Source: Clostridiaceae bacterium AF10-41
GTDB lineage: Bacteria; Bacillota; Clostridia; Clostridiales; Clostridiaceae
DNA length: 64,000 nt
Reading direction: 5' to 3'
Assembly (NCBI GenBank): GCA_027686065.1
Contig: JAQCTH010000011.1
Span: 1 to 64,000, forward strand
Below are positions 26,228 through 35,606 of this stretch, piece by piece. The notes beneath the pieces were generated by a model. It was not told the DNA's origin. It did no database searches and worked only from the letters and a program-made list of their open reading frames with translations. Position 1 is the first letter of the stretch. Every line of letters begins with the position of its first letter. The position numbers and the translations under genes are program-made.

Positions 26228-26311
26228 ATGGTGGAAACAACAGGGATCGAACCTGTGACCCTCTGCTTGAACCGTGAAAGGGTGGTGTCTTGACCGCTTG
26301 ACCAAGGAGCC
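26228..26311 (-). pseudogene. Chimeric tRNA: Glu 5' half with a different 3' half
   Basis: The 5' part (GGCTCCTTGGTCAAGCGGTC, then CCACC with the CTTTCAC loop, anticodon TTC) is tRNA-Glu. The anticodon stem pairs for only three bases (GGT, then TC instead of GG). The acceptor 3' strand (TGTTTCC) does not pair with GGCTCCT. The T-arm and CCA are intact. Total 84 bases, too long for Glu. Recombination between tRNA genes is the likely cause. An assembly error cannot be excluded. Confidence 0.6.
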
Positions 26312-26623
26312 TTGCTTTGTTTTCGCCATCACATTCTGTCTGCGAGCACATTAACTATAATACATAAATTTTAATATAGTGTCAACACTTTTTAACAACT
26401 TTTTTTTTTATTTTTAAATTCTCCCATTAACAGATTGATTTATGTTAATAATATAGTGAAGTTATTACTTTATTTTAGTTTATTATGTCTTTTTTTAACT
26501 TTCTTTTGATTATTTGATATGTCTTATTATATACCATATTTAAATAAATTATATTATAATTTAAATTAACCTTAATAACATCTATGTTATTATTTAAATT
26601 AATTACTTTTAAGGAGAATTCTT
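26312..26623. other. Gap between tRNA cluster and flavoprotein gene
   Basis: About 310 bases of very AT-rich DNA between divergent units. It must hold the tRNA promoter (minus) and the flavoprotein promoter (plus). The SD AAGGAGAA lies just before 26,624. No ORF, repeat or structured RNA was recognised. Confidence 0.5.
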
Positions 26624-27868
26624 ATGATACATCATGATTTAATTATAATTGGTGGCGGCGCCTCTGGTTTATCTGCTGCGATTACTGCCAAAGATTTCGG
26701 GCTAGATGTTGCTATAATTGAAAGTACAGATAGAATTGGTAAGAAGATTCTTACAACAGGAAATGGAAGATGTAATATATCTAATAATACAATTTCTTAC
26801 CCATTTTCTTCTTATCATAGCGAAAATACAGGATTTTTTTCAAATGTTTTATCAACTATTAATGTAGATGATACAAAAAACTTTTTTTTATCACTAGGAC
26901 TTCCAATTGTAGAGTTACAAAATGGAAAAATGTATCCTAAATCTCTTCAGGCATCTTCAGTTGTAGATCTTTTAAAACTTGCATTAGAAGATAGAAGTAT
27001 TCCTTTATACACAAATTGCAAAGTAAAAGATATCCACAAGCAAAATATTTTTAAAATATCCACAAGTAATGAAAATAATAATTTATTCACATGTAACAAA
27101 TTAATTTTAGCCTGTGGAGGAAAATCGGCAACAAAGACAGGGTCTGATGGTTCTGGATATAATTTAGCAAAATCTCTTGGTCATTCAATAATTGAAACTA
27201 TTCCTGGAATAGTTCAACTAAAACTAGATAATTCTTATTTAAAATCTATTTCTGGTGTAAAATTTGATGGATATGCTACATTACTTGTTAATAATCAGCC
27301 AATTAGAAAAGAATTTGGAGAAATATTATTTACTGACTATGGTATATCTGGTCCTCCTATTCTTCAAATTTCAGGCTATGCATCTAAAGCACTTTCTAAA
27401 ATGAGTAAAGTTGAAATATTAGTTGATATTATGCCTGATCAGTCTATTAATGAAATTGAAGACTTTTTCGAATGTCATTTTGCTGTATTTGGACATAGAC
27501 CAATAATGGATTCCCTTATTGGCATTGTAAACAAAAAGTTAATCCCTACTATATTAAAAGAAGCAAAAATAAAAAACTTACATTGCCCTTGCTATGACTT
27601 ACAATGGGATGAGAAAAAAAGACTTATTAACATGTTAAAGAATTGGAAATTTAAATGCATAGGAACTAACGGTTTTAATCAGGCTCAAGTTACCATAGGT
27701 GGAGTTAATACTAGAGAAATTAATGAAAAAACCTTAGAATCAAAATTGATTAAAAATTTATATTTTTGTGGCGAAATATTGGATGTTGATGGTGACTGTG
27801 GTGGTTTTAATCTTCAATGGGCTTGGAGTTCAGGCCAATTTGTCTCAAGAAATATTGCAAATTCCTAG
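26624..27868 (+). CDS. HI0933/BaiN-family FAD-dependent oxidoreductase
   Basis: A 414-aa flavoprotein. It has the FAD-binding dinucleotide fold IIIGGGASGLSAA, the family motif GKKILTTGNGRCNISN, a later ACGGKSATKTGSDGSGY, and the C-terminal GGVNTREINEKTLESK then GEILDVDGDCGGFNLQWAW. Relatives include the bile-acid flavoprotein BaiN; the physiological substrate of most is unknown. The SD AAGGAG precedes the ATG. A bidirectional hairpin follows. Confidence 0.88.
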   Translation: MIHHDLIIIGGGASGLSAAITAKDFGLDVAIIESTDRIGKKILTTGNGRCNISNNTISYPFSSYHSENTGFFSNVLSTINVDDTKNFFLSLGLPIVELQNGKMYPKSLQASSVVDLLKLALEDRSIPLYTNCKVKDIHKQNIFKISTSNENNNLFTCNKLILACGGKSATKTGSDGSGYNLAKSLGHSIIETIPGIVQLKLDNSYLKSISGVKFDGYATLLVNNQPIRKEFGEILFTDYGISGPPILQISGYASKALSKMSKVEILVDIMPDQSINEIEDFFECHFAVFGHRPIMDSLIGIVNKKLIPTILKEAKIKNLHCPCYDLQWDEKKRLINMLKNWKFKCIGTNGFNQAQVTIGGVNTREINEKTLESKLIKNLYFCGEILDVDGDCGGFNLQWAWSSGQFVSRNIANS

Positions 27869-27878
27869 AATTAAAATA

Positions 27879-27909
27879 GGAGAAGTTTTGTAACTTCTCC
27901 TTAATTTTT
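27879..27909. terminator. Bidirectional terminator
   Basis: GGAGAAGTT pairs with AACTTCTCC around a four-base loop between convergent genes; a T-rich plus-strand tail follows. Confidence 0.85.
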
Positions 27910-28657
27910 AGCTTTTTCTCCATCGTCCAATTAATTTGGTTAATTCTTTACCATCCTTAGTTTCTACTCTGTGAATAGCAACTAACTCATCAGCCTCTTC
28001 TTCTCTCACATCTGTTAGAACCTTAACTTCTTCACCATATTTACATTCCTTCTCAAATGTAACCATTACCTCTGCTAAAGCATAATTATTAACTATTTCT
28101 TCTGGCAATGTTTCAATAGCCCAATCTAAATACTTAGTATTGTTAACATGTTTATTTGAATCTATATCAGAATATCTTACCCTAAAATTTCTTTCATATA
28201 TACCGTTCTCAAGTTTCTCTAACCTTGGTATTTTAAATTCTTCTTTCATATCTTCTGATACACCATAAATATCATATTGTTCATTAGGTATTCGCATCAT
28301 TTTTCTTTTTTCTAAATTAATCAATAAAAATATTGCATTTGCCGATACTATTGTGTTTCCACTACTATCTTTAATTTCGTAATTTCTTAACGCATAAAAC
28401 TTTTTGAATCCAGCTGGTTCAGTTGTTACAGATAATTTTTCACCATACATTGGATGCCTGAATATTTTTACATGATAATTATAAAACACCCAAGTCATAT
28501 TTTTTTCCATTAAGCTTTCCATACCTGATCCAAGAACTTCTGATTGTTTGGTTCCAATATCAGATAATATATTAATTATAGTCGACATTGATCCTCTTAA
28601 ATTACTATCTACATCATAATAATGTAATTCATACTCCTTACTATAAGTCTTTCCCAT
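27908..28657 (-). CDS. Acyl-ACP thioesterase
   Basis: About 249 aa of the plant-FatA/bacterial acyl-ACP thioesterase family, releasing fatty acids from acyl carrier protein. It has two hot-dog folds: the first starts ELHYYDVDSNLRGSMS, the second includes RYSDIDSNKHVNNTKYLDW with the catalytic Asn-His region, then EKECKYGEEVKV. The ATG at 28,657 follows GGAGGATATT, trimming four residues from the longest frame. Confidence 0.88.
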   Translation of the reverse strand: MGKTYSKEYELHYYDVDSNLRGSMSTIINILSDIGTKQSEVLGSGMESLMEKNMTWVFYNYHVKIFRHPMYGEKLSVTTEPAGFKKFYALRNYEIKDSSGNTIVSANAIFLLINLEKRKMMRIPNEQYDIYGVSEDMKEEFKIPRLEKLENGIYERNFRVRYSDIDSNKHVNNTKYLDWAIETLPEEIVNNYALAEVMVTFEKECKYGEEVKVLTDVREEEADELVAIHRVETKDGKELTKLIGRWRKS

Positions 28658-29027
28658 AATATCCTCCAATTTTACTAAGCAAAATAATGAAAAATTAAAG
28701 ATATGAAAACCATATATGATTCAAAAACTCTCAAAGGATTTTCTTCCTTAATTTTTCACTTTTTCACTATTAACTTTTCACTAAAAATTGCTTTGCAATT
28801 AATTTATTTCCATAAAAAACTATATATAAAATTATATACCTTTTTATTTTTAAGTCAAACCTGTGACTTTCATTATAAACTGTATTTTTATTTATTTTGA
28901 TTACCTTCTATAAGTACTAATCAATATAGTGTTTATCCTTTTTATATTATTATGTATGTGAATAAACTTATTTTCAAAACCTTTCCCATAAAAAATTAAT
29001 GATTATAAATTATAAGATATTAACAAA

Positions 29028-29047
29028 AAAACTCCCAGAGGAGTTTT
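29028..29047 (-). terminator. Terminator of the six-TM membrane protein gene
   Basis: AAAACTCC and GGAGTTTT pair around CAGA; on the minus strand a T-run follows. A second perfect 17-bp stem at 29,057-29,093 lies just before it. Confidence 0.75.
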
Positions 29048-29056
29048 CAAAATTAA

Positions 29057-29093
29057 ATTATTGATGTAATTTGTTTCAAATTACATCAATAAT
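29057..29093. repeat. 17-bp perfect inverted repeat
   Basis: ATTATTGATGTAATTTG at 29,057-29,073 pairs with 29,077-29,093 across TTT. A 19-base stretch of the right arm recurs at 15,688-15,706. Probably part of transcript ending for the gene at 29,152. Confidence 0.6.
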
Positions 29094-29151
29094 TATATAT
29101 TTTTAATTATTAAATTTCAATTAGGATACCTCTAAAGCAAACTCTTACCTT

Positions 29152-29994
29152 TTAAATTATAGGATCTATATAAACTTCATCTATATTTGATCGATCATAT
29201 ACAAATACATTAAGATAAGAAATTGTGTATACTTGAACTACAAATTGTCCTATAAGAGTTAATATTATACCTAGTAAAGGTATGAATGCAAGCATATACA
29301 ATACTATTCCAAGTCCAATTGTTATTCCTGATATAGCTGCTAATCTTCCTATTGTAGCCCAAAAATAACCTCTTTTAAACAATAAGAAAGTTTCTCCTAT
29401 TGCCTCGGTAATAGTTAAATCTCTTACTATTAATGCCGAATTAAATAACATAGGTATCGGAGCCATAATAACAGATATAGCAATTATTAAAGGTATTATT
29501 ATGATTAATCCTATTCCTATAGTTAAAATGGATAATAATACAGTAAGTAAGATTACCGCTATAAAAAATGCAAAAAACATCAATGCTACTAAAAGATTAA
29601 GTCCTATTACACTCCATTTTTTTTGCCAAACATATCTATTAGCTGTTCTCCAACTTACTTCTTTTCCCCTGTTAGCATCATCTAAAATTTTTACTATAAT
29701 AGCCTCTGCATACATTATTATTATTGATGAAATAATGGCTAAAAAAATTGAAATTAATACACTCCCAAATCCTATAAAAGGTACAGTGTTTTCCAAATAA
29801 TTATATGAATATGAATATGACATATTTATCATACCTGAAAATATAATTCCCACTATTATACCTACTAATATTAATACTGTAGGTACTATAAAGATTCCAA
29901 TAACCTTTAATATTTCTAATATATTATCTTTTGATATGTTAAAAGCTTTAGATAATATTTCAGAAACTGATAAATAACTTTTTCTTTCTTCCAT
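29152..29994 (-). CDS. Six-TM integral membrane protein, unknown
   Basis: A 280-aa protein with about six hydrophobic segments (near residues 25-50, 70-95, 130-155, 158-185, 215-240 and 243-265). The N-terminal helix (SYLSVSEILSKAFNISKDN) is cytoplasmic. It resembles DUF-type membrane domains found next to glycerophosphodiester phosphodiesterases, but no catalytic domain is present. Function unknown. Confidence 0.6.
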   Translation of the reverse strand: MEERKSYLSVSEILSKAFNISKDNILEILKVIGIFIVPTVLILVGIIVGIIFSGMINMSYSYSYNYLENTVPFIGFGSVLISIFLAIISSIIIMYAEAIIVKILDDANRGKEVSWRTANRYVWQKKWSVIGLNLLVALMFFAFFIAVILLTVLLSILTIGIGLIIIIPLIIAISVIMAPIPMLFNSALIVRDLTITEAIGETFLLFKRGYFWATIGRLAAISGITIGLGIVLYMLAFIPLLGIILTLIGQFVVQVYTISYLNVFVYDRSNIDEVYIDPII

Positions 29995-30088
29995 AAATTC
30001 GCCTCCCTCTTTTATCTATTTTATCATAAATTATTATATGAGTTATATAATATATAAAATTCCATAAATAATTTATTATATAAATATA

Positions 30089-30117
30089 TGAAAGGTACCA
30101 TAAACATGATACCCTTC
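30089..30117 (-). terminator. Probable purA terminator
   Basis: GAAAGGTACCAT and ATGATACCCTTC form an imperfect stem just beyond the purA stop on the minus strand. Confidence 0.55.
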
Positions 30118-30125
30118 TTTATAAA

Positions 30126-31415
30126 TTATAATTCTGTTGTTACTCTTATTGTTTGATCTCTTCTTGGACCTACTCCAATTATTGATATATTTACTCCTGT
30201 AAGTTCTTCAATTCTTGATAAGTACTTTTTGGCGTTTTCAGGTAAATCATCATAACTTCTAGCATTTGCTACCTCTTCACCCCAACCATTAAACTCTTCA
30301 TATATAGGCTCACATTTTGCTAAATCATTTAAGCTTGCTGGGAAATAATCTATAACTGTATCATTAAACTTATATCCTACACAAATTTTTAATTTTTCTA
30401 ATCCAGCTAAAGTATCTATCTTAGTTACACATAATGATGTTAATCCAGATACCCTTACTGTTGTTTTTAATATAACAGCATCTAGCCAACCGCATCTTCT
30501 GGATCTTCCAGTATTAACTCCATATTCGTGACCCTTTTCTCTTATCCATTCACCAACTTCATTATCTAATTCTGTTGGGAATGGTCCTTTACCAACTCTT
30601 GTTGTGTATGCCTTTGCGATACCTATTGCATTAGTAATCATATTTGGTCCAATTCCTGAGCCACTAGCCACTCCACAAGCAGTAGTATTAGATGAAGTTA
30701 CATATGGATATGTACCATAATCTATATCAAGAAGCATTCCTTGGGCACCTTCAAATAAAACTTTTTTATCAGCCTTGATTTCATTATATACTGCAACAGA
30801 TGTATCTTTTACATAAGGTCTTAACCTTTCTGCTAATTCTAAATATTTAGATGCTATTTTTTCATAGTTAAGTTCTTCTCCACCTAAAACCTTAGTTATA
30901 TAATCACTTTTAGCTTCTATGTTTTGTTTTAGTTTTTCTGTAAATACGCTCTCATCTAAAAGATCACATATTCTTATACCACATCTTTCAAATTTATCTG
31001 TATAACATGGTCCTATACCTCTTCCAGTTGTGCCTATGTCATTTTTCCCTCTTGATTTTTCTTTTAAAACGTCTAAAATCTTATGATATGGCATTATAAC
31101 ATGTGCTCTATCACTTATTAAAAGTTTTTTAGGAGTAACATTCACTCCTTCTTCTTCAAGATAATCTATCTCTTCAAATAGAGCCTCTGGATCTACAACA
31201 ACACCATTACCAATTACGTTTAATTTATCATCATGTAATATACCTGATGGTATTAATCTTAATTTATATTGTCTATCTCCAACTTCAACTGTATGACCTG
31301 CGTTATTTCCTCCCTGAAATCTAACTATTACCTCGGCCTCTTCTGCAAGGTAATCAGTCATCTTTCCTTTTCCTTCATCTCCCCATTGAGCTCCTAAAAC
31401 AACAAATGCTGACAT
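30126..31415 (-). CDS. purA: Adenylosuccinate synthetase
   Basis: The GTP-dependent enzyme converting IMP and aspartate to adenylosuccinate, first step to AMP. 429 aa, usual length. It has [13 protein letters not shown] at the N-terminus, [18 protein letters not shown], and [12 protein letters not shown] in the switch and aspartate loops, ending [13 protein letters not shown]. The SD AAGGAGGCAATATAA precedes the ATG. Single gene with its own terminator. Confidence 0.96.
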   Translation of the reverse strand: MSAFVVLGAQWGDEGKGKMTDYLAEEAEVIVRFQGGNNAGHTVEVGDRQYKLRLIPSGILHDDKLNVIGNGVVVDPEALFEEIDYLEEEGVNVTPKKLLISDRAHVIMPYHKILDVLKEKSRGKNDIGTTGRGIGPCYTDKFERCGIRICDLLDESVFTEKLKQNIEAKSDYITKVLGGEELNYEKIASKYLELAERLRPYVKDTSVAVYNEIKADKKVLFEGAQGMLLDIDYGTYPYVTSSNTTACGVASGSGIGPNMITNAIGIAKAYTTRVGKGPFPTELDNEVGEWIREKGHEYGVNTGRSRRCGWLDAVILKTTVRVSGLTSLCVTKIDTLAGLEKLKICVGYKFNDTVIDYFPASLNDLAKCEPIYEEFNGWGEEVANARSYDDLPENAKKYLSRIEELTGVNISIIGVGPRRDQTIRVTTEL

Positions 31416-31613
31416 TTATATTGCCTCCTTGTTAAAGAACTTATTAAGTCCTTTATTTATAAATTAATTAATATTGATCTCCAAGTACAATATTAACAAA
31501 GTGAAAATGAACTTTCAACTTTTTTGCGAATATTTTTTTGCATTATTTGTATATAATTCGTATAATAGATTTGTATCTATTTATATTTTTATTAAATTTA
31601 AAGTATTTATTCT

Positions 31614-32804
31614 ATGAAAGGGAGTGTTATTATAAATATTTATGAAGAAGCTCTAAAATATCATGAAGAATTAAAAGGAAAATTTGAAATAACTTCTAGA
31701 TGTAGAATTTTTAGTGAAAAAGATTTAAGTTTAGCATATACACCAGGAGTTGCAGAACCTTGTAAAAGAATTTATGAAGATCCTAATAATGCTTATTTAT
31801 ACACAAGAAAATGGAATACAGTTGCTGTAATTTCAGACGGCTCTGCTGTTCTTGGTTTGGGTAATATAGGCCCATTGGCATCTCTTCCTGTTATGGAGGG
31901 TAAATCTATACTCTTTAAAGAATTTGCTAATGTAGATGCCTTTCCAATTGTTTTAGACACTACTGATGTTGATGAGATAATTAATACTATAGTAAATATA
32001 TCACCAACTATTGGAGGGATAAATCTAGAAGACATATCTGCTCCTAGATGCTTTGAAATTGAAAAAAGATTAAAGGAAAATTTAAATATACCAGTTTTCC
32101 ATGACGATCAGCACGGTACTGCTATAGTGGTTTTAGCCGGACTTATAAATTCGTTAAAGCTAGTCAACAAAGATATACATAATATTAAAATAGTTATAAA
32201 TGGTGCTGGTTCTGCAGGAACTGCTATTTGTAAACTATTAATTTCATTTGGAGCATCAAACATTATAATGTGTGATAAAGATGGAATAATTCATAAAGAT
32301 AAGTATTATGAGAATAATTCATTGAATGAATTAGCATCATTTACTAATAAAAAAAATTTAAAAGGAAAGCTAGCTGATGCATTAGTAAATTCTGATGTAT
32401 TTATAGGGGTTTCTGCACCTAACTTAGTTACAAAAGAAATGGCTCTTACAATGAATAAAAACTCTATAATATTTGCAATGGCCAATCCAATTCCTGAAAT
32501 TTTTCCAGATGCTGCGAAGGAAGCTGGGGTAAAAATAATTGGAACAGGTCGATCCGACTTTCCAAATCAAGTTAATAATGTATTAGCTTTTCCTGGAATA
32601 TTTAGAGGAGCTTTAGATGTTAGAGCTTGCGATATCAATGAAGATATGAAAATTGCAGCTGCCCACGCAATTGCAGATTCAGTAGATGAAAATAATCTTA
32701 ATTTTGATTTTATATTACCTAAAGCTTTTGATTTAAGTGTTCAAAAAGCTGTTGCTGAAGCAGTTAAAAATGCTGCAATAAAAAGTGGTGTATCTAGAAT
32801 ATAA
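31614..32804 (+). CDS. NAD-dependent malic enzyme
   Basis: Oxidatively decarboxylates malate to pyruvate. 396 aa in the longest frame. SLAYTPGVAEPC, then FPIVLDTTDVDE, VFHDDQHGTAIV and the Rossmann IVINGAGSAGTAICKLL are diagnostic. The annotated ATG has no Shine-Dalgarno before it; instead AAAGGGAG lies inside codons 2-4. That would place initiation at ATT (31,629) or ATA (31,632), giving MNIYEEALK, the usual N-terminus of the family. A bidirectional hairpin follows. Confidence 0.9.
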   Translation: MKGSVIINIYEEALKYHEELKGKFEITSRCRIFSEKDLSLAYTPGVAEPCKRIYEDPNNAYLYTRKWNTVAVISDGSAVLGLGNIGPLASLPVMEGKSILFKEFANVDAFPIVLDTTDVDEIINTIVNISPTIGGINLEDISAPRCFEIEKRLKENLNIPVFHDDQHGTAIVVLAGLINSLKLVNKDIHNIKIVINGAGSAGTAICKLLISFGASNIIMCDKDGIIHKDKYYENNSLNELASFTNKKNLKGKLADALVNSDVFIGVSAPNLVTKEMALTMNKNSIIFAMANPIPEIFPDAAKEAGVKIIGTGRSDFPNQVNNVLAFPGIFRGALDVRACDINEDMKIAAAHAIADSVDENNLNFDFILPKAFDLSVQKAVAEAVKNAAIKSGVSRI

Positions 32805-32818
32805 CAATTTAATTTTAT

Positions 32819-32847
32819 AAAGGGAAGTTTTTAAATTTCCCTTTATA
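32819..32847. terminator. Bidirectional terminator (malic enzyme / proC)
   Basis: AAAGGGAA and TTCCCTTT arms around an AT-rich loop, between convergent genes, T-rich both ways. Confidence 0.85.
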
Positions 32848-32848
32848 T

Positions 32849-33649
32849 TTACATATTCTTAGATTTTTCTGAACATTTCTCCATAGATTTTATTATAGCG
32901 CTTCTGAATCCACTATTTTCCAATTCTATTACAGCTTCTATTGTTGTACCACCTGGAGAGCAAACCATATCTTTCAATTCTGCGGGATGTTTTCCTGTTT
33001 CTAATGCTAGTTTTGCTGAACCTAATATACTTTGTTCTGCCATCTTATATGCTTTATTTCTAGGTATACCAAGTTTTACAGCAGCATCTGCCATAGCCTC
33101 TATAAACATAAATATATATGCTGGAGATGACCCACATAATGCTATAAATGCATCAAAATATTTTTCTTCTAAAATTTCATATTTTCCAAATTTACTAAAA
33201 ATATTACATATAATTTCTAAATCATTTTTTTTAACATTAAGATTAGGACATATAGCTGACATTCCTTCTCCAACTAACGCAGGTGTATTTGGCATAGTTC
33301 TTATAATTTTATATTCCTTGTCCAACCATGATTCCATATCTTCTAATGTTATTCCAGCAGCTATAGAAATTATTATAACGTCATCTTTTATATAATTTTC
33401 TATTTCTTTTAAAACTTGCTTATACATATTAGGTTTTACAGCTAAAAATAATATTTCTGCTGCTTTTGCTACCTTTACATTATCAAGAACACAATTTACT
33501 TTAAATTCATTTATTATATTAGACCTTGATTCCTCACTTTTAGTTGATATAATGATATTTTCCTTATTTATATCAATTGAATTAAGCAATCCTTTAAGCA
33601 TTGCTTTTCCCATGCTTCCACAACCTATAAAACCTATGCTTTTTTCCAC
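32849..33649 (-). CDS. proC: Pyrroline-5-carboxylate reductase
   Basis: Last step of proline synthesis, NAD(P)H-dependent. About 266 aa starting at GTG 33,649, preceded by AGAAGGTG; the longer frame (ATG at 33,676) lacks a site. Rossmann GFIGCGSMGKAM, then RTMPNTPALVGEGMSA and ALCGSSPAYIFMFIEA, and the C-terminal DMVCSPGGTTIEA are all present. Confidence 0.94.
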   Translation of the reverse strand: MEKSIGFIGCGSMGKAMLKGLLNSIDINKENIIISTKSEESRSNIINEFKVNCVLDNVKVAKAAEILFLAVKPNMYKQVLKEIENYIKDDVIIISIAAGITLEDMESWLDKEYKIIRTMPNTPALVGEGMSAICPNLNVKKNDLEIICNIFSKFGKYEILEEKYFDAFIALCGSSPAYIFMFIEAMADAAVKLGIPRNKAYKMAEQSILGSAKLALETGKHPAELKDMVCSPGGTTIEAVIELENSGFRSAIIKSMEKCSEKSKNM

Positions 33650-33779
33650 TAACTTCACCTTCTTATAAAAATTCATTGTAAATAATTTTCTTAATTAATT
33701 ATTATTTATAAAATTCCCCACTACACTCATAGGATAGCTTTTATTTAAAATCGCAAACTATTTATGAGGAGGGATAGTT

Positions 33780-34109
33780 ATGAAAAATAATTTATTGCTC
33801 ACAGATATAGAAAATAAAATAAATAATTTATTAGAGTTTAATCCTTTAACTGAAGATACAAAACCTATCATTAAATTAATAAATAAAGATAAATTTTATG
33901 ATATTTATATTTTTCTTCGAGGTTTAACTAAGGAAGAAATTTTAATAAAATATATAAATAACTTTCTTATTTTAAATCTCTCCTTAAAAAATAAATATAA
34001 TAATAAAGTGAATTTTAAAAGATCCCTTTACTTAAAAAATGTAGATATAAACAGAACCGAAAATATAGTTTATGCTAATTTAATTTACTTTAAAATTCCT
34101 AAAAATTAA
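33780..34109 (+). CDS. Short Hsp20-like protein
   Basis: A 109-aa protein. The order KLINKDKFYDIYIFLRGLTK, then LILNLSLKNKY, RSLYLKNVDI and YANLIYFKIPK follows the alpha-crystallin strand pattern, with a shortened N-terminus. No C-terminal IxI motif is obvious. The SD GAGGAGGGATAGTT is strong. Second small heat-shock-type gene in the window; a chaperone role is inferred. Confidence 0.55.
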   Translation: MKNNLLLTDIENKINNLLEFNPLTEDTKPIIKLINKDKFYDIYIFLRGLTKEEILIKYINNFLILNLSLKNKYNNKVNFKRSLYLKNVDINRTENIVYANLIYFKIPKN

Positions 34110-34138
34110 GAATTATAATTAAATTATTTTTTATTTTT

Positions 34139-34165
34139 AAATGGCTATCTTTCTGACAGCCATTT
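34139..34165. terminator. Terminator between the Hsp20-like gene and dnaB
   Basis: AAATGGCT and AGCCATTT arms around an 11-base loop; serves both convergent genes. Confidence 0.8.
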
Positions 34166-35501
34166 ATTCTTTATAAACTAATTCTAAATTAGCAAATTTA
34201 CTATGCGCGCCTATCCAAGCCATTTTTACTGTTCCAACTGGACCATTTCTTTGCTTAGCAATTATACATTCTCCTATATTTTTTTCTTCTGTTTCTTTAT
34301 TATAATACTCGTCTCTATACAAGAACATAACAACGTCAGCATCCTGTTCTATAGATCCTGATTCTCTTAAATCAGAAAGCATAGGTCTATGGTCAGCTCT
34401 TTGCTCTGGTGCACGTGATAATTGAGATAAAGCAATTACAGGACATTCCATTTCCTTTGCTAATGCTTTTATAGATCTAGATATCTCCGAAACTTCTTGT
34501 TGTCTGCTTTCACTTCCTGAACTACCACTCATAAGTTGTAAGTAGTCTATAAGAATCATATCTATACCATGCTCCATTTTAATTTTTCTACATTTAGATC
34601 TCATTTCCATTACACTTAAACCAGCTGTATCATCAATATATATTTTAGCTTTTGATAAAGGTCCGGTGGCCCTTGCTATTCTTTCCCAATCATCATCATC
34701 TAGGTTACCAGTTCTAAGTTTTAGCATATCTACATTTGCTTCTGAACATAATAATTTGTAGGCCAACTGTTCCTTTGACATTTCTAAAGAAAATATAACT
34801 ACACTTTTTCCCTCTCTTAAAGCCGCATTTTCAGCTATATTTAATGAAAAGGTAGTTTTACCCATAGATGGTCTTGCTGCAATAAGAACCATATCACCTT
34901 TTTGAAATCCTGATGTCTTTGCATCTAAATCTCTTATCCCTGAACCTACACCAGTTATTGATCCTTTATTATTAAATAGCCTTTCAATTTCTAAAAATCC
35001 TCTTTCTAGAACATTTGATAAAGCTTCATAATCATTTGAACCTTGTTTTTCTGCTAAATCAAAAATCTTTTTTTGTGCAAAATCTAATACATCATCTACT
35101 TTGTTCTGTTTATTATAACTTTCCTCTATAATAGATGTAGATGATTTTATTAATTTTCTTAATAAAGATTTATCCTCTACTATTTTTATGTACGCTTCTA
35201 GATTGGCTGTAGTAATTACAGATGAACTTATTTCTGATATATATGTTACTCCACCAGCCTTATCTAGCATATCTGTAGATTTTAAATATTCTAATAAGGT
35301 TACAAGGTCAACAGCCATATCCTGTGAAAACATTTCTCTAATGGCCTTAAATATAACCTTATGTCCATCTCTATAAAAATCTTCTTCATTTAATTTTTCT
35401 AAAGACTTAGCAATAGCACTTTTGTCTATTATCATAGACCCAATTACAGATTGTTCCGCTTCTAAACTTTGAGGTAAACTCCTCATCATTGGTGCTTCCA
35501 T
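34164..35501 (-). CDS. dnaB: Replicative DNA helicase DnaB
   Basis: The hexameric 5'-3' helicase of the chromosome fork. 445 aa, usual length. N-terminal RSLPQSLEAEQSVIGSM, linker, then the RecA-like motor with AARPSMGKTTF (Walker A), VIFSLEMSKEQ and MILIDYLQLMSG, ending ALSQLSRAPEQR and SGSIEQDADVVMFLYR. GGAGGTTACAT precedes the ATG. It shares direction with lonC and rplI upstream. Confidence 0.96.
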   Translation of the reverse strand: MEAPMMRSLPQSLEAEQSVIGSMIIDKSAIAKSLEKLNEEDFYRDGHKVIFKAIREMFSQDMAVDLVTLLEYLKSTDMLDKAGGVTYISEISSSVITTANLEAYIKIVEDKSLLRKLIKSSTSIIEESYNKQNKVDDVLDFAQKKIFDLAEKQGSNDYEALSNVLERGFLEIERLFNNKGSITGVGSGIRDLDAKTSGFQKGDMVLIAARPSMGKTTFSLNIAENAALREGKSVVIFSLEMSKEQLAYKLLCSEANVDMLKLRTGNLDDDDWERIARATGPLSKAKIYIDDTAGLSVMEMRSKCRKIKMEHGIDMILIDYLQLMSGSSGSESRQQEVSEISRSIKALAKEMECPVIALSQLSRAPEQRADHRPMLSDLRESGSIEQDADVVMFLYRDEYYNKETEEKNIGECIIAKQRNGPVGTVKMAWIGAHSKFANLELVYKE

Positions 35502-35560
35502 ATGTAACCTCCTTCCTCTTTTTAATATTATACATTATTATATCAAAGTTTTGTATTATT

Positions 35561-35606
35561 AAAAATGAAATTAAGCTTCCAAATGGAAGCTTAATTTCAT
35601 TTTTTT
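35561..35606 (-). terminator. Terminator of lonC
   Basis: A perfect stem of 17 or more bases (35,564-35,580 with 35,585-35,601) around AAAT, just after the lonC stop; T-rich on the minus strand. Confidence 0.85.

Larger units (their letters stand above)
28658..29151. other. Non-coding gap of about 490 bases
   Basis: Very AT-rich. A 65-codon plus-strand frame at 28,703 is hydrophobic, lacks a Shine-Dalgarno and looks spurious. The right part holds two hairpins that end the upstream membrane-protein transcript. Nothing else recognised. Confidence 0.5.

Noticed and set aside
28703..28900. 65-codon plus-strand ORF
   Set aside because: No ribosome-binding site, hydrophobic low-complexity composition, typical of spurious frames in AT-rich DNA.
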